From NCBI RefSeq assembly GCF_963259705.1, contig NC_081842.1:36049796-36113795 (forward strand): DNA of 64,000 nucleotides. Reading direction: 5' to 3'. A program made the translations under genes and the position numbers. A model generated the notes under the pieces. The model worked only from the letters and a program-made list of their open reading frames with translations. It was not told the origin of the DNA and did not search any database. This stretch comes from Myotis daubentonii. Its lineage: Eukaryota; Chordata; Mammalia; Chiroptera; Vespertilionidae. This document shows positions 56,575 through 64,000 of this stretch, piece after piece (position 1 is the first letter of the stretch; every line of letters begins with the position of its first letter).

Positions 56575-57765
56575 CTAGAGGCCCGGTGCACAAAAATTTG
56601 TGGACTGGTGGGTGGGCGGGTGTCCCTCAGCCCCACTTGTGCCCTCTCACAGTCTGGGACCCCTCAGGGGATAACAACCTGCTGACTTAGATCCGCTTCC
56701 AGGTGGCAGAGGGCAGGCCCAATCCCTAAGTGCCTGCCCCGCAGCCCCTGGTCGGGCTCAGAGCAGGGCCGATTGAGGAGTTGGGGCGCCACCTCCTGTC
56801 ATGCACAGACCTGGCTGATCAGAGGGTTGGGGGGCTGCCCCCTGTCAGGAACAGGGCAGGGCTGATGGGGGGTGTTGGGGCACAGCCCCCTGTCACACTC
56901 AGGGCAGGGCCGATCAGGAGGTTGTGGCACCCCCAACCTGTCACGCATAGAGCAGGGCCGATTGTGGGGGGGGGGTTTGCCACTGCCTCCTGTCACTCAC
57001 AGAGCAGGACCAATTGGAGGGTTGGGGTGCTGCCCTCTGTCACACACAGAGCAGGGCCCATGGGGAGTTGGGGTGCCACACCCTGTCACACACAGAGCAG
57101 GGCCGATCCAGTAGTTGGGGCGCCACCTCCTGACATGCACAGAGCAGGGTCATCAGGGGGTTGGGGCACTGCCCCTGTCATGCAGAGCAGGGCTGATCAG
57201 GGGTTGGGGTGCCGCCCCCTGTCACCCACAGAGCAGGGCCGATCAGGGGGTTGGGGTGCCGCCCCCTGTCACCCACAGAGCAGGGCCGATCAGGGGTTGC
57301 GGCGCCGCCCCCATGACGCTGATCCTGGGCCCAGAAGGCCTCTCCTCTCTGCTGATCTGGGGGCTGGGAGGCCTCTCCGCTCAGCTGATCCAGGGGCCGG
57401 GAGGTCTGTGGCTCTGCTGATCCTGGGGCTCTGAGGCCTCGCTGCTCTGCAGCTTCGGGGCTGTTTGGCTTTGCTTCAATGCTTGGAGCCTGTGTATGCA
57501 AATTAACCACCATCTTTTAGCTTCTATAATTGAAACATTTTATCTTTTGGAGCTGTTGCTTCAGGAGATCAGAGCCCGGCAGGCGGGGAATCTTGGCTTC
57601 CTCCATCGCCAGGGCAACCGAGCCTCCTGTTCGCTTCAGCTGCCTGGCTGCCAGCCACCATCTTGGTTGGCAGGTAATTTGCATATTGCCCTGATTAGCC
57701 AATGGGAAGCGTGTCAGAGGTCCGGTTAATGGTTAATTACCATGTTTGTCTATTATTAGATTAGA
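56575..57765 (-). mobile_element. HeliBat-type Helitron, A-type head fused to B-type array
   Basis: Minus strand 5' end TCTAATCTAATAATAGAC, then CATGGTAATTAACC, an ATGCAAATTA octamer and CCAAGATGGTGGCTGGC; then the 47-bp array (57305-56755); 3' end GTCCACAAATTTTTGTGCAC, then GGGCCTCTAG at 56575. It differs from 12408-14032 and 22563-24092, where the A and B parts are separated by a full Helitron 5' end. Confidence 0.92.
56755..57305 (-). repeat. GC-rich tandem array, about 12 units of ~47 bp
   Basis: Reverse-oriented version of the unit at 13144 and 23351. Open on the plus strand for 234 codons over 56730-57434; as in the other copies the open strand is antisense to the Helitron. Composition explains it. 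Confidence 0.9.
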
Positions 57766-57965
57766 CAAGGATCAAGGGGCTAGGGAGCTCTGTGGGGCCT
57801 CTTTTAGAAGGGCACTAATCCCAATAGTAAGGCAAAACCACTCATGTCCCAATCACCTCCCAAAGGTCCCCATCTCCTAATATCATTACTTTGGAAATTA
57901 GGTTTTCAGCATATGAATTTTTTTTTTGGGGGGGTGGGCATACATATTCATGCCACATAGATTTC

Positions 57966-59319
57966 CTTGCATCTTGAAATTTGTCTACATCTGCAAGTAT
58001 AAAATGACTAATTACTGTTTTCCTGATTCATTTAAACCATATACCACTAAGGTTCTGATATCATGTTAGCCATTACTGATAGTCTATAAAGCCATAAGAC
58101 CATTCTACCAAAAATGTATCTTATTAAGTCTTTTGAAGTGAGTTTTTAAATGTTTAAAATATCATGTATACTTTTGTGGCCTTTCTTTTTGGTAGTCATG
58201 TTGATTAAAAACATCCCATTCTACCACACTGAAAACAAAATGTAATGTATTAAAATAGAAAAAAATGATTTCAAACTTGGATCTTATAGTCAACGTATTG
58301 TGTTCTATATATGTCTGTATGAAAAAACAAAAACAAAAAACAGGAAAAGCTTCAAAGAATTATCTCATATGAGTAAAATTAAGCATTATTTTATAGATAC
58401 AAATAATGTCAAATGTCATAGGGTTCTACTCATTTTAATTTAAAAAAATTCTGTGATTGATTAATCAGATAAGTAGAATGAAGTTCAACAATCAACAGAA
58501 ACCTTAAAGCAATTTAGAGTCCTTTTGAATCTTTGAAGAAAATCCAATAAGCACTTGAAAAACAAAATCAATGAAGAGTTTTAAATGTTTTATTCTGCTT
58601 TCCACAGGATCCCAGTTTTCTCTCCGAGGCCCTTTTCCCTAAAGGTGCAACCAAAATTGAAGAAATGGATCCTTTTTTCAAACTTCATGAAACGATTACC
58701 AAGGTAGGGGAGGAATGCATTCATGAGCAGGTTGGGAAAGCTTTGTTCTTTTTTTCTTTTTTTCTTTTTTTTTTTTTTGGTAGATGGAGGAAGGGAAAAT
58801 AACAAATCCAGAGAAAGCTATATACTTTTTATTTGTAGTATGTACTGGAAAGGATTTCAAGTGTCTCCTATTATTTTACTAACATGATAAGCAAAATCAA
58901 GATCATATAACCAATAACTGAAGATTTGTTTATAAAATCAATCTTTAATATAATAATTAGGTTTTATCCTTAATTTGATATTAGATTTGTGGTATATTCT
59001 CAAGCATAGCTCTGCATTTTAGATTAAGAAAAATACAAAATGAATCTTTGAATTTCTCTATCTTCAAAGTTTTGTTTCAATATTTAAGGAAATTCGTTGT
59101 TTGAGCTAATTCTTAGATGCAGTAAGAATTTTTAAAAAGGCTCCTTTCTTTAATAATAAAGATAGATTGTGTTTATGATGAATTTAATTACTGTAAGGTT
59201 ATCATTACCAGTTTTTCCTGTATAATAGTTTATAGATAGGAGAAAGTATATAATATGGAGAAAATTAAATTCTATAGTATGAAGCAAATACATTTTTTAT
59301 TGTGATGAAAAACATAACA
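57966..59319. other. Unique sequence with an exon candidate
   Basis: AT-rich unique DNA. The only exon-like block is at 58608-58703. A poly-pyrimidine run CTTTTTTTCTTTTT lies at 58749-58779. Confidence 0.45.
58608..58703 (+). CDS. Candidate internal coding exon (96 bp), family unknown
   Basis: Acceptor TTTTATTCTGCTTTCCACAG directly before, donor AAG then GTAGGG after. Length is a multiple of three. In frame 1 it reads DPSFLSEALFPKGATKIEEM followed by DPFFKLHETITK (32 residues) without stops; frame 2 is also open, frame 3 is not. It lies in unique sequence, not in a recognised transposon, with balanced codons unlike the AT-rich flanks. I cannot match the peptide to any family. Two open frames out of three in 96 bp is not strong evidence by itself. 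It may be a real exon of a gene whose other exons lie outside the window, or a chance block. Confidence 0.25.
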
Positions 59320-59655
59320 TACAATTTTCCATCTTTTTAAAAAAACTATAGTTCACATTCAATATTATTCTGTATTAGTTTCAAGAGCACAACATAGTGA
59401 TTAGACAATCATATACTTTACAGAGTGATCCTCCTGATATTTCAAGTACCGCCCCCCACAGCCCATACATAGCTATTACAATGTTATCTGCCCCCTGCCC
59501 CATTGACCTCTCCCTTACCACTCCCGTCTCCCAGCACATGCCCTCCCACCCCGCCCTAGTGTCTGTGGCCATTAGTAATGCTTGTATGCATGCTTACAAG
59601 TCCTTTGGTTGATCTCTTACCCCTTCCCTCCCCTGCCTTCCCTTAAATTCTGCAG
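59320..59655 (-). repeat. Old L1 3' UTR fragment
   Basis: TATTAGTTTCAAGAGCACAA, then CATAGTGATTAGACAATCAT, followed by a C-rich part with GTCTGTGGCCATTAGTAATG and CTTGTATGCATGCTTACAAG, the order of carnivore/bat L1 3' UTRs in reverse. Diverged. Confidence 0.65.
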
Positions 59656-60006
59656 TATGGAGCAAATAAATTTAATGCCTGACATCATATAACATAATAA
59701 GAATTTTACATCAATTATTTGTTTAACCTTTCATTTACCAACTGTTTAACCTGTCATAATCTGTCTTTTGGGGATAAAGTTTGTAGAGAATATTGGAATT
59801 TAGAACTTTTAAAATAATCTATATTTATATATGCTCACTTGAAAGATTGATGACTCATTCTTAAATCTTCTTAGTAAGATTTTTCAAGACTGTCTTCCTT
59901 CTTTAGAAAAAAAAAGGAAAAAAGTAGATATGATGAACTAAACTCAGAGTGGCAACAGAATGAGTTCCAATGTCAAGGATAGCATTCTAGATCTATCCCT
60001 AACATT
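59656..60006. other. Unique sequence
   Basis: AT-rich, nothing recognised. Confidence 0.4.
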
Positions 60007-60021
60007 TAAAAGCTGTGCACA

Positions 60022-60232
60022 CTGCCCTGACTGGTTTGGCCCAGTGGATAGAGCATCGGCCTGTGGACTCAAGGGTCCCAGGTTCGATTCCGGTCAAGGG
60101 CATGTACCTTGGTTGCGGGCACATCCTCAGTAGGAGGTGTGCAGGAGGCGCTGATTAATGTTTCTAACTATCTCTCTCCCTTCCTCTCTGTAAAAAATCA
60201 ATAAAATATATTTAAAAATAATAAAAATAAAA
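60022..60232 (+). mobile_element. Ves SINE, sense orientation
   Basis: The only young-looking Ves on the plus strand: GCCCTGACTGGTTTGGCCCA head, A-box (TGGCCCAGTGGATAGAGC), B-box (GGTTCGATTCC at 60081-60091), body and AATAAAATATATTTAAAAAT tail. Perfect 15-bp duplication TAAAAGCTGTGCACA at 60007-60021 and 60233-60247. Confidence 0.96.
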
Positions 60233-60247
60233 TAAAAGCTGTGCACA

Positions 60248-61060
60248 TTTATTTTTTTTCTCAACTTTTGTAATAAGAGGTCTTTGGATCACATTTTACT
60301 TAAAAATTCCCCACGTTCAAAATAATTGCATCTTAACTACACTTTATTTGGATTACAGCAAGATAAAAGTCAGGAGAGATGATAGATAGGTAGAAAGGTA
60401 GATAGATGATAGATAGATGATAGAGTATATATATATCTATGTTTATTTTGATAAGCATGTTTATATATACTTATATATACACATTAGATGGTAATTGTAT
60501 CTATACTAAAACAATATATTAAATAGATGTTGGAAGACTTCTATGTCTATGAAAAATTAAAACCTGTTCAGGTGCAGAAGTAAGAATTCAGGGACTTTTT
60601 TATGACCATTTATAATTTTCCAAAGTTGATTCTGTGTCCCCAGTCATCATGTATTCCTTTGGAAACTCATGTTGCAGACACAGGCTAATAGAAAATATTG
60701 TGCTTCAGAATTTTAATCTTACTTCACCAATAAGGAAACATGTGGAACCATAAAAAGGTCTATTTAATAGACACTTCGTTTTAAAGTGAAAATTTCTTTG
60801 ATCATGAACAAGACAAAAGTATAAACATAGAGGGGTTGAATAGAACATGTATTAGGTAATATGGAACATGGATTTCAGTTCTATCTTGACTACAACTAGC
60901 TATATTATTTAGTATAAATTTATTTTATTTTTTATATAAAAAAGGAGTATAAGTCATAATGGTTTTCCTTTCTAGGATTCTGTGAGGTTGGAAATATTAT
61001 GTATAGATTTTCTCTAGAAATACAATATGTACTAATTGGGTATAATTATTAATATATTAA
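60248..61060. other. Unique sequence with a GATA tract
   Basis: (GATA)n-like tract at 60378-60438. Otherwise AT-rich unique DNA. Confidence 0.45.
60378..60438. repeat. (GATA)n microsatellite, interrupted
   Basis: GATAGATAGG / TAGATAGATGATAGATAGAT units, then (AT)n. Confidence 0.9.
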
Positions 61061-61069
61061 AAATGCTAG

Positions 61070-61290
61070 GCCCTGCCTGGTGTGGTCCAGTTGGTTGAGC
61101 GTCATCCTATGCATCAAAAGATTGCCAGTTTGATTCTCAGTTAGGGCCCATGCCCGGTTATAAGTTCGATCCCCAGTAAGAGGCAGGCAGAAGGCAGCCA
61201 ATCAATGTTTCTTTCTCACATCTATATTTCTCTCTCTCTCCCTCTCCCTTTCTCTCTATTTAAAAAAAATCAATAAAAATAGTAAAAAAA
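61070..61290 (+). mobile_element. Ves SINE, older subtype
   Basis: tRNA-like head GCCCTGCCTGGTGTGGTCCA..GTTGGTTGAGCGTCATCC, B-box GTTCGATCCCC, then CAATCAATGTTTCTTTCTCA and CTCTCTCTCCCTC. Duplication AAATGCTAG at 61061-61069 and 61291-61299. More diverged than the copy at 60022. Confidence 0.92.
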
Positions 61291-61299
61291 AAATGCTAG

Positions 61300-63240
61300 T
61301 TTTATAGAGATCATGTATCATAGAAATGTGTAATTGAAACCTGTGTAATCTTATTAACCAATGATACCCCAATAAATTTAATTAAAAAGAAAGAAAATAG
61401 AGGGGAAAAGACTCTAAAACTTACCTCCAGAAAAAAATGCTAGTTCTAAAGTCTTCAAATTTTCAAATTAGGCCCTTGCCTACATTTTCAGAATTTTGGT
61501 TTTACTTTAAAGAAGAAAAAATAAAAAGAATAACAAAATAATTTAGACAAGAAATCACTAAGCTAATTAAAGGCTGAGCATTTACTGATAAATTAATGTG
61601 TACAAATGGAGCATGAAATTTAATTTGTGAAGGTCTTTAGAATATTTCTTTTAATAAGGATAATAGTGGTTTTATTACAGTATATCACCTGTTTAGTACA
61701 CTTCTGAGCCACCTAGTATTCTGATATTATGCAAATAATACTGGACTTTGAATAACAAGTCCCATCTAGTACAACTTCTGCCACTGTCAACTATTTTAAA
61801 ATGTTTTGGAACATGAAAAACACTTTGTAAAATGATAAAGCACAAATATTATTGATATTATACCAATATGGTAATATTGATAAATTAGAATTATACCAAT
61901 ACTAAAATATTTCAATAAATCAGAAATATTTTAAATAATTTTATAATTCTTTCAGTAGATGTTATAATTGGATACACAACACCATAAAACTATTACATAT
62001 TTTATATAATCTAATTAAATAAATACAACAAATGCATACATGTAATATAAATATGTATTTTTGTAATACAATCCACTATCTTTCCCAACTAACTTTACAT
62101 TCTAGACCTTTTGTTATAGTTCACAAATATGATTAATGCTAAATTAAATTATAACTTCAAAGTATTAGAAAGTTAATAATTTGTCATTGGTACCTTTCTG
62201 AAGTAAAAAATAAACAGATACATCATACTGATACATGGAATGTGAGCTATGAGTTCTTGTCCTTGAAAGTTGTTTTCCAATGTTGTCCTGGAGTTCTTTT
62301 AAAAAATATTTTTTACAAAGTGTAAATTTATCTTGGCATTTGTCTTTTTGATATAAAGCATGGAACCTAAGAAAGTAATGAATGAGACTCAATATTGATT
62401 TCAAAAGGCAATTTATCATGGCTTCAATGACAGTCAGATGGTACAATATGAAGTTGCCAGAGGGCGCCACATGCAGCATCAATGTTGAAGTGCCTCCTTA
62501 TCCTCTATAATTACCTTAAGAAATAGCATTTGTTTTTTTAATTATCATAGAAGCCAACCTAATTCCTTTAAAGGTTAAACATGAATAAAATACCAATATA
62601 AATCTTAGATGCTTAATCCTTTAATAAGTGAGTAAGAATCACCATGGATTTATGTTTTGAAATAGGCTTATTTCTCCTTCTATACTAAGGAATTTTCTAG
62701 TTATGTTTTAAAATCTTCAACATTTAGATCATAAATTGTTATTAGTTATCTAATCATCCTGATAGCCTACCATAAGCCAAGGATAATTCAAAAACACTTG
62801 AAATACAAAAACAATTAATACACAGGAGTAGGTTCATGCCAGTAAACAGTTGAGCAAATCATTTCACTATAATGTGCTAAAAATGTCATAGTAATGTGGA
62901 TAAAGTGTGGGAGGAAAGAAGATGGAGCTTTTGCCTATGCCTAGGGGAATTGAAGAATTTATGAGAGGTGACATTTGAGAAATATAAGCGATTTTAACTT
63001 TATTTTAATGTCAATGAGTTTTCTTGGAGAAATCTTTAAAGAGCTTGTTGGTGGTAGTGTGTGAAAAATGATGATGTGTGTTTTGGAAAATAGACGACAG
63101 GTTTCAGGAACGTTTTTTAAGATTGGATGACAGAATATGGGATTTACTGGGTACAGAATATAAAGCAGGCTGAAGAATAAAGGATAGTTTCAATAATTCT
63201 ATCTTGAGCATAGTTTATATTATTTATAAATATATTTTTA
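61300..63240. other. Unique sequence and an old repeat
   Basis: About 62870-63240 resembles the same ancient, unnamed repeat as 50080-51060 (GAATTGAAGAATTTATGAGA). The block near 62459 holds GCCAGAGGGCGCCAC, a partial CTCF-core match. No exon supported. Confidence 0.4.
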
Positions 63241-63663
63241 CTAGAAGCCCAATGCATGAAACTCATGCACTTGGGGGGGAGGGGTGGTCCCTCAGCCTAG
63301 CCTGCACCCTCTCACAGTCAGGGACCATTCAGGGGATGTCCGACTGCAGACTAAGGCCAGATCCCCTTGGGCCTAAGCGTGCAGTCGGACATCCCTCTCA
63401 CAGTCCAGGATCCCTGGCTTCTTACCACCTGCCTCCTCCTTCCTTACCACTTGACTTGCTGCTCTTTAGCACTGCCACCGCTGCTGAGCTTGCCATCCGT
63501 GAGCCCAGCTTCTGGCTGAGCGGCCACTCCCCCTGTGGGAGTGCACTGACCACCAGGAGGTAGCTCCTGCATTGAGCGTCTGCCCCAGGTGGTTGGTGCA
63601 CATCATAGCGACCAGTCATTCTGGTCATTCCGCCATCATGGTCCCTTAGGCTTTTATTATTAT
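63241..63663 (-). mobile_element. HeliBat-type Helitron, C-type, degraded 5' end
   Basis: 3' end GCATGAGTTTCATGC..GGGCTTCTAG at 63241. Carries the subterminal stem-loop (63337-63397) and degraded paired CTCF-like motifs at 63550-63563 and 63580-63592. The 5' end (TAATAATAAAAGCCTAAGG) merges into the Ves that follows. The ATGCAAATTGACC block is lost. Confidence 0.85.
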
Positions 63664-63842
63664 AAATTGATCTCAGAGAGGAAGGGAGAGGGAGAGAGAG
63701 AGATAGAGACATCAACAATGAGAGAGAATTATTGATTGGCTGCCTCCTGCATGGGGATTGATCATGTACCCTGATTGGGAATAGAACTGTGACCTCCTGG
63801 TTCATAGGTCGACACTCAACACTGAGCCACTCTGGCTGGACA
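63664..63842 (-). mobile_element. Ves SINE, diverged
   Basis: Reverse Ves: TTGATCTCAGAGAGGAAGGG, then GATTGGCTGCCTCCTGCATG and CCACTCTGGCTGG at the head. Diverged B-box. It directly follows the Helitron 5' end. Confidence 0.85.
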
Positions 63843-64000
63843 GAGTTGATATTTTTGAATTTACCAAATTAGGGGCTGCTTGGAGAAAGTGTTAAAGAGT
63901 TTGACATTGAATATGTAGATTTTTGGATGCTACAGAGCATCTAAGCAGATATGTCAAGGAGATGGTTGGATACAGGAGGTTAGCACTCAGAAAGAAGTAG
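63843..64000. other. Continuation of the old unnamed repeat
   Basis: TTTTGGATGCTACAGAGCAT, then AGGAGATGGTTGGATACAGG continues the repeat seen before the Helitron at about 62870-63240. Confidence 0.45.

Larger units (their letters stand above)
55945..57960 (+). repeat. Old mammalian interspersed repeat split by Helitrons (name not assigned)
   Basis: 55945-56105 (TTGGCTTGCTATAACAAAAT, then ATCACAGACTGAGTGG) and 57766-57960 (GAAGGGCACTAATCCC, then AATCACCTCCCAAAGGTCCC) are two halves of one copy. Its family is like the copy at 14884-15335. The two Helitrons at 56106-57765 lie between the halves. Confidence 0.7.

Noticed and set aside
60022..60232. tRNA gene
   Set aside because: The A- and B-box belong to a Ves SINE with tail and target-site duplications; the cloverleaf is not complete.

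Overview
The window is a transposon-rich, AT-rich stretch of a mammalian genome with no recognisable protein-coding host gene. The repeat content points to a vespertilionid (evening) bat, Myotis-like. I see many non-autonomous Helitrons of the HeliBat type, with 5' ends reading TCCTATATAATAAAAG..ATGCAAATTGACC and 3' ends with a GTGCAC..GTGCAC hairpin followed by GGGCCTCTAG. I also see tRNA-derived Ves SINEs, short non-autonomous hAT elements (including a SPIN-type element), mariner-type MITEs and a full-length half-L1 (HAL1) with an intact ORF1. These sit on an older mammalian background of MIR, L2, MER5A and L1M pieces. Most open reading frames here are shadows of these repeats.

Layout. 1-4 kb: two Ves SINEs, one inserted into a 5'-inverted L1. 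4.1-6 kb: a mariner mini-element, then two head-to-tail Helitrons. 6-9.7 kb: mostly unique sequence. 9.7-10.8 kb: two reverse-strand Helitrons. 12.4-14 kb: a compound Helitron with a 47-bp tandem array, then an old Ves. 14.9-18.7 kb: old repeats (unnamed repeat, MIR, MER5A). 18.7-24.3 kb: a small Helitron, a 5'-inverted L1, a Helitron with an (AT)n tail, a second compound Helitron with the 47-bp array, and a long GGGA/GGAA microsatellite. 24.3-32 kb: quiet, apart from an old L1M carrying a Helitron and three nearby microsatellites, and one Ves. 32.5 kb: the SPIN element. 35-36.5 kb: L2, an old SINE and a Helitron. 40-42.2 kb: an old Tigger-like transposon hit by a hAT MITE, then three head-to-tail Helitrons, the last also hit by a hAT MITE. 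45.7-46.7 kb: a Helitron with a unique internal segment that may be captured host DNA. 48-52.4 kb: a 5'-inverted L1 and two L1 3' ends. 52.7-54.7 kb: the HAL1. 54.9 kb: a mariner MITE. 56.1-57.8 kb: two directly abutting Helitrons, one with the 47-bp array, inside an older repeat. 60-64 kb: three more Ves SINEs and one Helitron.

The most interesting structure is in the Helitrons. One module (A-type) occurs four times, each time directly upstream of another Helitron's 5' end, which suggests a compound unit. Another group (C-type, five copies) carries two 14-bp motifs in inverted orientation, always 16 bp apart, that match the vertebrate CTCF core consensus. Two splice-bounded blocks are weak exon candidates: 58608-58703 (96 bp, open frame) and 29126-29325 (200 bp, non-coding). 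The window could be intergenic or lie within a large intron; the sequence alone does not decide this.
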